A stretch of DNA of 43,106 nucleotides from an uncultured Pelagibacteraceae bacterium (GTDB lineage Bacteria > Pseudomonadota > Alphaproteobacteria > Pelagibacterales > Pelagibacteraceae). The translations under genes and the position numbers were made by a program. The notes beneath the pieces were generated by a model. The model was not told the DNA's origin and did no database searches. It saw only the letters and a list, made by a program, of their open reading frames with translations. The stretch is from assembly GCA_902633185.1 (NCBI GenBank), contig CACPFN010000009.1:1-43106 (forward strand). Reading direction: 5' to 3'. Position 1 is the first letter of the stretch; every line of letters starts with the position of its first letter. Positions 18,009-26,703 of the stretch are shown here, piece by piece.

Positions 18009-19022
18009 TTAATATTTTATTTTTTCAAACTTTTTTGATTTTAATGACCGGATAGCACTCTCAGCAATTTGTATTGAAATCTTTCCATCAATAAAACCAC
18101 TTTTAGGTCTTAAATTTGATCTGAATAATTTAGCAAGATCATTTAACTGTTCTTTATATGCCTGATCGTATCTTTCTATAAAAAAATGTTTAAAGCTTGA
18201 TCGTGCATTCGTACTTTTATTAGAATACAAACTAATCTCATTTTCTTTGATATTATCGGAAATAATCATTCCTTTGCTTCCAAAAAGCTCTACTCTTTGA
18301 TCATATCCAAAACTACAATGTCTCGAATTACTTATAATACATTGAACACCATCTTTTGTTTTCAAAATTGCCGTAGCAAGCTCGAAATCTTTAAGTTTAT
18401 TGAAGTATTTATTAGAAATATTGCTTCCTGTGGCAAATATAGAAACAAATTCATCTTTACCCGCATAATATCTTGCTAGATCAAAATCATGGATCATCAT
18501 ATCTTTAAAAATACCACCTGAGGCTTTTAAATAATTTATAGATGGAGCAGCTGGATCTCTGCTAGTAATAATAATTTTCTCTAACTTTCCTATCTTGCCT
18601 TTTATTAAATTATTTTTTAGAGAACTATGACCTGGATCGTATCTCCTATTAAATCCAATTTGAATTTTATGATTAAATTTATTTATTTTTTTTTCATAAT
18701 TTTGAATTTTTTTTAAATTTAAATCTAAAGGTTTTTCACAAAATACTGTTTTATTACTTTTTATACTTTCATATATAAATTTAAGATGAGTTGATGTAGT
18801 GGAAGATATAAAAATACAATCAATTTTTTTATCTTTATATGCTGTTTGAGGACTTACAATATTTTGACAATTTAGATTTTTTGAAACTTTTTTTGCAAGT
18901 TTTCTATTAACATCGAAAATATATTTAAGATTAAAATTTTTATTATTTATTAAATTATTTGCATGCATTAAGCCTATTCTTCCCAAACCGAATAATGCTA
19001 CGTTAATTAAATTTTTACCCAT
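18009..19022 (-). CDS. iolG: myo-Inositol 2-dehydrogenase IolG (Gfo/Idh/MocA family)
   Basis: Oxidises myo-inositol to scyllo-inosose with NAD+. Start set at the ATG giving 'MGKNLINVALFGLGRIG'; a start 27 bases upstream would add an odd tail and a longer overlap. In 337 residues the dinucleotide motif GLGRIG is at 12-17, Lys97 is in the EKP motif, and Asp174 and His178 are in 'FKDMMIHDFDLARYY'. These match the K97/D172/H176 triad of Bacillus IolG, and 'IQIGFNRRYDP' and 'ITSRDPA' are also IolG-like. It overlaps the end of the upstream Gfo/Idh gene by 16 bases. Other inositol-type substrates are possible. Confidence 0.85.
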   Translation of the reverse strand: MGKNLINVALFGLGRIGLMHANNLINNKNFNLKYIFDVNRKLAKKVSKNLNCQNIVSPQTAYKDKKIDCIFISSTTSTHLKFIYESIKSNKTVFCEKPLDLNLKKIQNYEKKINKFNHKIQIGFNRRYDPGHSSLKNNLIKGKIGKLEKIIITSRDPAAPSINYLKASGGIFKDMMIHDFDLARYYAGKDEFVSIFATGSNISNKYFNKLKDFELATAILKTKDGVQCIISNSRHCSFGYDQRVELFGSKGMIISDNIKENEISLYSNKSTNARSSFKHFFIERYDQAYKEQLNDLAKLFRSNLRPKSGFIDGKISIQIAESAIRSLKSKKFEKIKY

Positions 19023-20152
19023 TGTTTTTTTAATGATGATTTCTTGCATGCATCAATGAATTTAGCAGTCTCCAAACCTTCTTCTTCGTTAGGAAAATAA
19101 AATCTTTTTTTTGTATTTGTTTTTAAATATTCAGCAAATTCCTTATATATATTTGCAAAAGCATCTAAATATCCTTCAGGGTGACCAAATTTTACTCTAG
19201 AAAATTTTTTTGAAAAATTTGCCTTTGTATATCCTCTTTCTAAAAACTTTACTGCTCCTTTGCTTGGATTAAATTTTAGATAATTTGGATCATTTTGAAC
19301 CCATTCTAAACTTCCTTTAGACCCATATACTCTAATTCTTAAACCATAAACACCACCTTTAGCTGTTACACATGTCCATACAATTCCTTTAGCACCATTA
19401 TTAAAATTAACAAAAACTTGTGCGTTATTATCCATATTAACGTCCTTCGAATATTTACTTACATCGGCTATCAGTTTTTCTCCTTTAAGGCCTGTAATAT
19501 AAATTGCTAGATGATATGCGTGTGATCCTATTTCATTGAGAACTGCTGATACACCAACAATTTTTTTATCAACTTTCCATTTAAAAACCTTTTTTGAATT
19601 TGTTTTTGAAATTTTATTACCATCTGTCCAATCCTGAATATATTCAACATTTATATATTCAACTTTTCCGATTTTTCCTTTTTCCACTAAATTTTTTGCT
19701 TCCCTTACCATTGGATAAGATGAATAGTTGTGAGTCAGTGCATATTTAATTTTTTTGTTATTTTTAATCGCTTTATATAGTTTTTTTCCCTGCTCAAGAT
19801 TTCCAGCAAATGGTTTGTCTGAAATTACATGTATATTTTTTTTTATAAAATTCTCTGCAATAATTTGATGACTTGATGGTGGAGTCATTATTGCTACAAC
19901 ATTAATACCATCTTTTCTTTTCGCTTCTTTTTCAGACATCTCCTTGTAATTTGAATAACATCTCGATTTGTCTAAACCTATACTTTGTCCAAATTTCCTA
20001 GATTTATCAACACTTCTAGAAAATACCCCTGCAACGATTTCGTATTTGTCATCATATCTAGATGAAATCCTATGAACATGTCCGATCCAAGATCCAGGTC
20101 CTCCTCCAACAATTCCAAGTTTAAATTTTTTAGGTTTAATTTTTTGAAGCAT
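19007..20152 (-). CDS. Gfo/Idh/MocA-family oxidoreductase
   Basis: A 381-residue NAD(P)-dependent dehydrogenase, longer than IolG. The Rossmann motif is 'GIVGGGPGSWIGHVHR', a form found in Gfo/Idh proteins of inositol and sugar gene clusters. The catalytic lysine lies in 'ISDKPFAGN' (DKP instead of EKP) and the later histidines in 'NEIGSHAYHLAIYITG'. It is transcribed with iolG and starts 26 bases from divergent iolE. A second inositol-isomer or inosose-related oxidation, such as of scyllo- or D-chiro-inositol, is plausible. The exact substrate is not visible. Confidence 0.85.
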   Translation of the reverse strand: MLQKIKPKKFKLGIVGGGPGSWIGHVHRISSRYDDKYEIVAGVFSRSVDKSRKFGQSIGLDKSRCYSNYKEMSEKEAKRKDGINVVAIMTPPSSHQIIAENFIKKNIHVISDKPFAGNLEQGKKLYKAIKNNKKIKYALTHNYSSYPMVREAKNLVEKGKIGKVEYINVEYIQDWTDGNKISKTNSKKVFKWKVDKKIVGVSAVLNEIGSHAYHLAIYITGLKGEKLIADVSKYSKDVNMDNNAQVFVNFNNGAKGIVWTCVTAKGGVYGLRIRVYGSKGSLEWVQNDPNYLKFNPSKGAVKFLERGYTKANFSKKFSRVKFGHPEGYLDAFANIYKEFAEYLKTNTKKRFYFPNEEEGLETAKFIDACKKSSLKKQWVKI

Positions 20153-20178
20153 TTAATATCATAACAAAACTATTATTT

Positions 20179-21081
20179 ATGTCAGTAAAATTAGGTATAG
20201 CCCCAATAGCTTGGAGCAATGATGACATGCCTGAGCTTGGTGGTGATACTTCGCTTGAACAATGTCTTTCTGAAGCTAGTGAAGCAGGATTTAAAGGAAT
20301 AGAGTCTGGTGGAAAATTTCCAAAAACATCAAAAGAATTAATTCCTATATTAAATAAATATAATTTAAAATTATGCTCAGGTTGGTATGGAGCAAATTTA
20401 AGAAAAAATACTTTTGAAGAGGAAAAATTAAAAATTCAAAACCAATTGAAACTATTTCAAGATTGTAAAGCACCCTGCATGGTTTTTGCCGAAGTTTATG
20501 GTTCTATTCAAGGTGATCCAAATATAAATTTGTCTAAAAGACCTAGAATGGATTTAGACGAGTCTAAAAAATATTATAAAAAAATTTCAGAAATGGGAAA
20601 ATATCTAGAGGATCAAGACATGCCCCTTGCTTATCATCATCATATGGGAACTTGCATTGAAAGTGAAGAAGATACAAGAAGATTATTAGAAAACACAGAT
20701 GGTAGTGTCAAACTAACTTTAGATACCGGACACATGTTATTTGCAAAAGGAGATAGTTTGAAAATTTATAAAGAATTTAAAGAAAGAATAATTCATATAC
20801 ATTGCAAAGATATGAGAAAAAACGTTTTAGATAATTCGTTAAATCACGATTATAGTTTTAGACAGGCTTTTTTAGAAGGAGCTTTCACTGTTCCAGGAGA
20901 TGGTTGTATTGATTACAAGCCTTTTTTTGACTTGTTAAAAAAACAAAATTATTCTGGATGGTTAGTTGTAGAAGCGGAGCAAGATCCCGCAAAAGCAAAT
21001 CCTTTTGAATATGCTAAAATTGGATACAAATATCTAATTGAGACTTTAAAAAGCGCAAATTTAGAAATTGAAAATAATTAG
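20179..21081 (+). CDS. iolE: scyllo-Inosose dehydratase IolE
   Basis: Dehydrates scyllo-inosose to 3D-trihydroxycyclohexane-1,2-dione, step two of inositol breakdown. The 300-residue xylose-isomerase-like TIM barrel is diagnostic: 'KLGIAPIAWSNDDMPELGGD' at the N-terminus, 'AYHHHMGT' at 151-158, 'DTGH' at 182-185, 'HIHCKD' near 206-211, 'GAFTVPGDG' near 234-242 and 'VVEAEQDPAKANP' at the end. The metal-binding acids and histidines lie in these blocks. Its promoter must lie in the 26-base gap to, or inside, the divergent Gfo/Idh gene. Its stop codon touches that of the convergent pilin-like gene with no base between. Confidence 0.93.
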   Translation: MSVKLGIAPIAWSNDDMPELGGDTSLEQCLSEASEAGFKGIESGGKFPKTSKELIPILNKYNLKLCSGWYGANLRKNTFEEEKLKIQNQLKLFQDCKAPCMVFAEVYGSIQGDPNINLSKRPRMDLDESKKYYKKISEMGKYLEDQDMPLAYHHHMGTCIESEEDTRRLLENTDGSVKLTLDTGHMLFAKGDSLKIYKEFKERIIHIHCKDMRKNVLDNSLNHDYSFRQAFLEGAFTVPGDGCIDYKPFFDLLKKQNYSGWLVVEAEQDPAKANPFEYAKIGYKYLIETLKSANLEIENN

Positions 21082-21582
21082 CTATCTATATAAAGAAGTT
21101 AATTCATTATTACCAGCAGCCACACATGGAGATTTAAAACAAGTACCAACAATCCATTCTGATCCTGGTTCTGCTAGAAAATTTGATGACATTATAAAAA
21201 TAACACCCATTTCTACTGACTGACCAGCTTTTCCCTCAGCTTTTATTCTTGGGTCAGGGTCTGTTTTAACTTTATTATCATCTGAAAATGGATTTTCAAT
21301 CTTAAGATTATCATTTATGTGATTAACAACTTTTTCAGCTATCCATTCAGCATTACATGGATCACCCCAAACTGTTATCTTCCCTTCATCATTATTGCCA
21401 CAATTATTAATTTCGTCATTAATAAAATCGACAACTTTTTTATGATTTTCTTTTACTAAATTTGCACGAGCTTCAACTTCAGGCCTTGTACTCGCTGTCC
21501 ATATCAACATTCCCACAACATAAACAGCTGATATAATGATAAGAAACTCTAACAATCCAAAATTTTTTAATTTTAAGCTCAT
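21082..21582 (-). CDS. Pilin-like membrane-anchored protein of unknown function
   Basis: A 166-residue protein with a short basic start, one hydrophobic helix (about 8-29) and a polar remainder. The start 'KNFGLLEFLIIISAVYVVG' aligns with type IV (pseudo)pilin signals ('KGFTLLELLIVI'): Phe at +1, Leu at +3 and +4, Glu at +5. The residue at -1 is Asn instead of Gly. The outer part has cysteine pairs (one pair near 61-76, one as 'CFKSPC' near the end), as pilins often do. Its start overlaps the stop of the hydroxyacid dehydrogenase gene (ATGA), so it is last in a catabolic operon. No other pilus gene is in the window. A plain N-terminally anchored protein is the alternative. Confidence 0.6.
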   Translation of the reverse strand: MSLKLKNFGLLEFLIIISAVYVVGMLIWTASTRPEVEARANLVKENHKKVVDFINDEINNCGNNDEGKITVWGDPCNAEWIAEKVVNHINDNLKIENPFSDDNKVKTDPDPRIKAEGKAGQSVEMGVIFIMSSNFLAEPGSEWIVGTCFKSPCVAAGNNELTSLYR

Positions 21583-22538
21583 GAGATTTTTACTATTTTT
21601 GACTTTTCCAATTTATTGTCAAAAAAATCAATAATATTTTGGACTGTTTCAATACCCATTCTAGACAAACATTCTTCGGTAAATACTGCTGAATGAGGGC
21701 TTAAAAATGCTTTCTCATTTTTTAGCAATGGATTATCTAAAGATGGAGGCTCCTTTTCAAAAACATCAAGACCTGCACCAAAAATTAAATCTTCGTTTAA
21801 TGCCTTATTCAGATCTTCCTCGTTAATAATACCACCTCTTGCAGCATTAATTAAAATACAATTTTTTTTCATTTTTTTTATCATTTCATAATTGATTAAA
21901 TGTTTTGTATTTTCGTTTAGAGGCATATGAATTGAAATTGCATCCATTTTATTTAAACTTTCATTTAAATCATTAATTTTAGTACCACCAACTTTTTTAA
22001 TCTCCTCTTCGCTGACAAAAGGATCATAAACAAAAATGTTCATTTCTAAACCCTTACATTTTTTAAGTAAGCATTTTCCAATACGACCAAAACCTGCAAT
22101 TAAGATACTTTTATTCCATAACTCAATTGTTTTAGGAAGCTTAGTTCTATCACTGAACTTTCCAGTTTTTACAGTCTCGTTGTACATATTATTTCTTTTT
22201 GCAATGCTGAATAGCATGAATAAAACATGTTCTGCTACAGCTTGAGCATTTGCTGTAGCTGTTATTGCTAATGTGATATTGTTTTGCTTGGTTGCTTCAA
22301 GATCTATATTATCATAGCCTACACCATGTCTAGATATCACTTTTAAATTCTTAGCTGAGTCTATAATTTCTTTTGACAATTTAGATGTTCTAATACTTAT
22401 TCCATCACAGTCTTTTATTTTATCTTTCAAAAATTCTGCATCTGTATTGTCTACAACTTCAAATTCAAAATTTTTATTACCTTTTAGTAAATCAATACCA
22501 TGATTATGTATCGATCCTATTATTAAGATTTTTTTCAT
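21579..22538 (-). CDS. D-2-hydroxyacid dehydrogenase (SerA/phosphoglycerate dehydrogenase-like)
   Basis: A 319-residue NAD-dependent dehydrogenase with the complete D-2-hydroxyacid layout. The N-terminal catalytic part has 'ISRHGVGYDNIDL', followed by the Rossmann motif 'GFGRIGKCL', arginine in 'NAARGGIINEEDL', glutamate in 'DVFEKEPP' and histidine in 'LSPHSAVF'. No ACT or regulatory domain follows, so it is shorter than biosynthetic SerA and resembles catabolic glyoxylate/hydroxypyruvate or sugar-acid dehydrogenases. It lies in the operon aldehyde dehydrogenase-aldolase-this gene-pilin-like gene. A role in reducing or oxidising a 2-oxo/2-hydroxy acid of that pathway is inferred. Confidence 0.88.
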   Translation of the reverse strand: MKKILIIGSIHNHGIDLLKGNKNFEFEVVDNTDAEFLKDKIKDCDGISIRTSKLSKEIIDSAKNLKVISRHGVGYDNIDLEATKQNNITLAITATANAQAVAEHVLFMLFSIAKRNNMYNETVKTGKFSDRTKLPKTIELWNKSILIAGFGRIGKCLLKKCKGLEMNIFVYDPFVSEEEIKKVGGTKINDLNESLNKMDAISIHMPLNENTKHLINYEMIKKMKKNCILINAARGGIINEEDLNKALNEDLIFGAGLDVFEKEPPSLDNPLLKNEKAFLSPHSAVFTEECLSRMGIETVQNIIDFFDNKLEKSKIVKIS

Positions 22539-22562
22539 ACGTAAAAGTTTATACTTTATTTA

Positions 22563-23354
22563 TTAATAGGCTTTAGATAATTCTGATTTAACTGTGCCTT
22601 TTAAATTTTCAACTGTATTTTTCGCACCCGCAGTTATAAATCGGGAGTCTGCTCCAACTGTTACAAATTGAAAACCTTTTTCAATCATTTTTTTTGCATA
22701 GTCAGTACTTCCGTTATGAATTCCAGCAAATATATTGTTTTTTTTTGCATGCTCTAATATTCTAAGTATTTCTGAATAAGCTTTAGTATCCTCACCTTTG
22801 TCAAAACCAGGCTTTTCTCCTATAGCCAAACTTAAATCAGCTGGCCCTATGTAAATACCATCAAGGCCTGGGGTACTCATAATTTCATCAAGATTTTCTA
22901 AAGCTTCTTTAGTTTCAATCATTGCCATTTTTAATATTTCATCGTTTGCATGATCTCCATAATCAGGCCCTCCATAGATTAACCCTCTCATTGGACCGAA
23001 ACTTCTATATCCATGTGGTGGATATTTACATGCTTGAACAAATCTTTCTGCTTCTTTTCGATTACTAACCATTGGGCAAATGATTCCATAACATCCAGCA
23101 TCTAAAATTTTCATAATTTGACCAGGTTCATTCCAATTAACTCTTGCCAAAGGTACGACTTCTGTTGCCGAAATCACTTGCATCATTGGCATTGCATTTG
23201 TGTAATCAACGAGCCCGTGTTGCATATCAATTGTTAATGAGTCCCATCCTTGTTGAGCCATTGTTTCTGCTGAAACAGTACTTGGAATTTGTAACCAACC
23301 ATTGATTACAGCATTGCCATTTTTAATTATTTCTTTGGCTTTATTTTTTCTCAT
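22563..23354 (-). CDS. HpcH/HpaI-family class II aldolase
   Basis: Metal-dependent pyruvate aldolase of the 2-dehydro-3-deoxyglucarate / 4-hydroxy-2-oxoheptanedioate aldolase family; it cleaves a 4-hydroxy-2-oxo acid to pyruvate and an aldehyde. In 263 residues the base His46 is in 'DMQHG', the pyruvate-binding Arg71 in 'LARVNW', and metal ligands Glu147 ('MIETKEAL') and Asp173 ('GPADLS') are all present. It is 4 bases downstream of the aldehyde dehydrogenase gene, in one operon divergent from iolD. The substrate could be a rhamnonate- or glucarate-derived acid or, as proposed in the findings, 4-hydroxy-2-oxoadipate from inositol. Confidence 0.92.
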   Translation of the reverse strand: MRKNKAKEIIKNGNAVINGWLQIPSTVSAETMAQQGWDSLTIDMQHGLVDYTNAMPMMQVISATEVVPLARVNWNEPGQIMKILDAGCYGIICPMVSNRKEAERFVQACKYPPHGYRSFGPMRGLIYGGPDYGDHANDEILKMAMIETKEALENLDEIMSTPGLDGIYIGPADLSLAIGEKPGFDKGEDTKAYSEILRILEHAKKNNIFAGIHNGSTDYAKKMIEKGFQFVTVGADSRFITAGAKNTVENLKGTVKSELSKAY

Positions 23355-23358
23355 TTAC

Positions 23359-24801
23359 TCAGGTTTTGAGACCCATATGGGTATACTTTATATTAAGGTA
23401 ATCTTTTATAGCCATAGATCCACCTTCACGACCATAACCAGTTTGTTTTATTCCACCGAATGGAGCTTCAGCAACTGCAACAGCCGCTGTATTTACTGCA
23501 ACACAACCGGTTTCCATCATCTCTGATGCTCTATTAGCTTTGTCCATTGAGTTTGTATATAAATAGCTACAAAGTCCCAGGTCATTATTATTTGCTCTCT
23601 CTACTACTTCGTCAAAATCCTTGAAAGTTAAAACAGGTACTAAGGGACCAAAAGGTTCTTCTTTCATAATTGTAAAATTATCCTGCACATCATCAAATAC
23701 TGTTGGTTCAAAATAATAACCTTTATTAAATCCTGAAGGTCTACCCCCACCTAAAACAACTTTTGCTCCTTCACTCTTTGTAGTTTCGACTAATTTTTCA
23801 ATTTCTTCCAAACGTTTTGCTGTTGTTAAAGGTCCTAAGTCAGTGCCTTCATCCATTCCATTTCCAATTTTTAATTTTTTTGCTCTATCTACAAAAGCAT
23901 TTACAAATTCTTCTTTTCTTGTTTCTTGAATGTAAAACCTATTTGGAGATATACAAACTTGACCATTGTTACGAAATTTTGCTGTTATTGCCATATCTGC
24001 AACTTTATTCATGTCAACATCATCAAATACTATAAATGGAGAATGGCCACTTAATTCCATTGTAACTCTTTGAACTTTATCAGCAGCTTTTTTAAGAATT
24101 AATTTTCCAACACGTGTTGAGCCGGTTATAGAAACTTTTTTTATTATATCTGAATCAAGTAATTCATTTGATATTTCAGCTGGGTCTCCAGATAATAAAT
24201 TGACTACTCCATCAGGAACTCCAGCATCTTTACAAATATTTACAAGTTCCATAACTGCTCCAGGTGTAATTACATCTGGCTTACAAATAACTGAACAACC
24301 AGCAGCCAGTGCAGTTGAAATTTTTCTAGACGCTAAAACTATAGGAAAATTCCATGGCACAAGTGCTGCTACAACACCTACTGGCTGATAGTAAACATGA
24401 ACTCTTGTTTCTGGAAATCTACTTTGTAATGTTTCACCATAAATTCTCTTAGTTTCTTCTGCATTCCATTCAAATATATCTGCTCCACCACCAACTTCTC
24501 CAATTGCTTCTTTAAGAGGTTTTCCAACTTCAAGTGTAAGCCATTTAGCCAATACATCTTTTCTTTCACGCATCAAATCTGCAATTTTTCTTATTACATA
24601 AGACCTCTGCCATGGAGTAGTATTTTTCCAAGTTTCGAGTCCTTTCTCTGCTGATTTTAATGCTTTTTGAACGTCGACAGAGGACGCTTTTGATGCTTCT
24701 CCTAAAACTTCTTCTGTTGCTGGATTGATAACTTTATAAGTTTCTTTTTTTTCTGCTTGTTGCCACTGACCATCAATGAATTGACCAAAATTGCTATACA
24801 T
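23359..24801 (-). CDS. NAD(P)-dependent aldehyde dehydrogenase (semialdehyde-type)
   Basis: A 480-residue cytoplasmic aldehyde dehydrogenase. Catalytic residues are Asn151 ('PWNFP'), Lys174, Glu249 in 'TMELSGHSPFIVF' and Cys283 in 'NNGQVCISPNR'. Retention of Glu249 points to the hydrolytic, acid-forming class and away from CoA-acylating MmsA, which lacks this glutamate. The overall pattern is of the succinate-semialdehyde / 2-oxoglutarate-semialdehyde / lactaldehyde group. It is first in a minus-strand operon with an aldolase and a hydroxyacid dehydrogenase, 52 bases from divergent iolD, so its substrate is likely an aldehyde of the same pathway. Confidence 0.92.
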   Translation of the reverse strand: MYSNFGQFIDGQWQQAEKKETYKVINPATEEVLGEASKASSVDVQKALKSAEKGLETWKNTTPWQRSYVIRKIADLMRERKDVLAKWLTLEVGKPLKEAIGEVGGGADIFEWNAEETKRIYGETLQSRFPETRVHVYYQPVGVVAALVPWNFPIVLASRKISTALAAGCSVICKPDVITPGAVMELVNICKDAGVPDGVVNLLSGDPAEISNELLDSDIIKKVSITGSTRVGKLILKKAADKVQRVTMELSGHSPFIVFDDVDMNKVADMAITAKFRNNGQVCISPNRFYIQETRKEEFVNAFVDRAKKLKIGNGMDEGTDLGPLTTAKRLEEIEKLVETTKSEGAKVVLGGGRPSGFNKGYYFEPTVFDDVQDNFTIMKEEPFGPLVPVLTFKDFDEVVERANNNDLGLCSYLYTNSMDKANRASEMMETGCVAVNTAAVAVAEAPFGGIKQTGYGREGGSMAIKDYLNIKYTHMGLKT

Positions 24802-24853
24802 ATTTTTTAAATTGTGTTTAATTGTTAAAAGTTAAATATTTATATATAGAATA

Positions 24854-26698
24854 ATGAAAAAAATAAAGCTCACTTGTGCACATGCAATAATAAAACATCT
24901 TATTGGTCAAAAAATTTTAATAGATGGTAAAAAAGAGCAGTTATTTGCTGGAGCTTTTGGTATTTTTGGACATGGGAATGTTGCTTGTTTAGGACAAGCT
25001 CTACAAGAAAATCAAGATAAATTACCAACTTATAGAGGGCATCATGAGCAAAATATGGCGTTGACTGGAATAGCATATGCTAGAGCTAAAAGAAGAAAAC
25101 AATTTTTTGTTGCAACTAGTTCAGTTGGACCAGGATCTACAAATATGGTTACAGCCTCTGCTGTTGCTATGAGCAATAGACTTCCAATTTTATTTTTACC
25201 TGGAGATACATATGCAAACAGAATGCCTGACCCGGTTCTACAACAAGTTGAGCATTTTAATAATCCTGGCATTACTCAGAATGATGCTTTCAAACCAGTA
25301 ACAAAATATTTTGATAGAATTACAAGACCAGAACAAATCTTACAAACATTACCTCAAGCAATCCAAACAATGTTAGATCCAGCAGATTGTGGACCAGCTT
25401 GCTTATCATTATCTCAAGATGTTCAAGGTGAAACATATGAATATCCTGAAGAATTTTTTAAAGAGAGAGTGCATAATATTAGACGACCAAGACCTGATGA
25501 TTTTCAAATAAAACAAGCAGCTGAGCTAATTAAAAAATCTAAAAATCCTTTATTGATTTCTGGTGGAGGAGTTTTCTACTCTGATGCAATGGAAGATCTA
25601 AGTAATTTTGCAATTAAACATAATATACCAGTTACTCAAACAGTTATGGGCTACTCTACAATGAAGAGAGACCACTCTCATTTTTTGGGTCCCATAGGTG
25701 GTCTTGGTGGCAAAGCAGCAAATAATTTAGCTAAACAAACTGACCTAGCTATTGCTGTTGGAACAAAGTTAGCTGATTTTACAACTGGGTCATGGGCAAA
25801 TTTTGAGAACCCAGACTTTTCACTTGTTAGTGTTAATGTCTCTAGATTTGATGCTAGCAAACATTTGGCACAATCAGTAATAGGTGATGCAAAAGTAAGC
25901 TTACAAGAGCTATCAAATGCTTTGGGAAATTGGAAAGCACCTGATGAATGGCATAAAAAATCAAGAGATGAATTAAAAAATTGGAATGATTATGTTGATA
26001 AAGAAAGTGGACCAACTAATCAAGAACTACCTAGTTATGCACATGCTGTAGGAGCAATATATCGTAATTCAGATCCAACAGACATTGCTGTTACAGCGGC
26101 AGGAGGATTGGTTGGAGAAGTTGTACAAATTTGGAGGCCAAAAGAATTAAATACACATGAAACCGAATGGGGTTTTAGCTGTATGAGTTATGAAATTTCT
26201 GGTGCATTAGGAGTAAAAATGGCCAACCCAGATAAAGAAGTAATAGCTTTTGTAGGAGATGGATCTTATTTACTTTTTAATTCTGATATTTATTCATCGG
26301 TTATTACAAATAATAAATTAATAATAGTTTTATGTGATAATGGAGGCCATGCCGTTATTAATAGGCTACAAATATTTAAAGGTGGGAAAGAATTTAATTG
26401 TCTATTTAATAGTTCAAAAGCTCCAAATCTCGTACCTGTTAATTTTGCTAAACATGCGGAGAGTATGGGTGCAAAATCTGAGGAGGTATCATCTATTTCT
26501 GAATTAGAAGAAGCATTTAAAAGAGCTAAAAAATCTGATGTGACTTACTTAATTTCAATAAAAACTCATTCTTATGAGTGGCTAGAAGGTTCTGCTTACT
26601 GGGAAAGCCCTACTTTAGAAATGCCATCAACAAAAGAAAACGAAGAGGCATTAAAACTTCATAAAGAAGGAAAATCAAAGCAAAGACAAGGCGTCTAA
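24854..26698 (+). CDS. iolD: Trihydroxycyclohexane-1,2-dione hydrolase IolD
   Basis: Thiamine-diphosphate enzyme that opens the inositol-derived ring diketone to 5-deoxy-glucuronate, step three of inositol breakdown. In 614 residues the ThDP-activating glutamate is Glu65 in 'YRGHHEQNM', the ThDP/Mg motif starts at Gly468-Asp469-Gly470 ('VGDGSYLLFNSDIY'), and the IolD-specific end 'DNGGHAVINRLQ' follows. The length is near the usual 620-640. It is divergent from the aldehyde dehydrogenase/aldolase operon and leads a plus-strand series with 5 bases to the next gene. The next inositol enzymes, IolB and IolC, are not encoded nearby. Confidence 0.93.
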   Translation: MKKIKLTCAHAIIKHLIGQKILIDGKKEQLFAGAFGIFGHGNVACLGQALQENQDKLPTYRGHHEQNMALTGIAYARAKRRKQFFVATSSVGPGSTNMVTASAVAMSNRLPILFLPGDTYANRMPDPVLQQVEHFNNPGITQNDAFKPVTKYFDRITRPEQILQTLPQAIQTMLDPADCGPACLSLSQDVQGETYEYPEEFFKERVHNIRRPRPDDFQIKQAAELIKKSKNPLLISGGGVFYSDAMEDLSNFAIKHNIPVTQTVMGYSTMKRDHSHFLGPIGGLGGKAANNLAKQTDLAIAVGTKLADFTTGSWANFENPDFSLVSVNVSRFDASKHLAQSVIGDAKVSLQELSNALGNWKAPDEWHKKSRDELKNWNDYVDKESGPTNQELPSYAHAVGAIYRNSDPTDIAVTAAGGLVGEVVQIWRPKELNTHETEWGFSCMSYEISGALGVKMANPDKEVIAFVGDGSYLLFNSDIYSSVITNNKLIIVLCDNGGHAVINRLQIFKGGKEFNCLFNSSKAPNLVPVNFAKHAESMGAKSEEVSSISELEEAFKRAKKSDVTYLISIKTHSYEWLEGSAYWESPTLEMPSTKENEEALKLHKEGKSKQRQGV

Positions 26699-26703
26699 AA
26701 TTC

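Noticed and set aside
23359-24801. Aldehyde dehydrogenase as MmsA (methylmalonate-semialdehyde dehydrogenase)
   Set aside because: It keeps the general-base glutamate (Glu249) that CoA-acylating MmsA enzymes lack.
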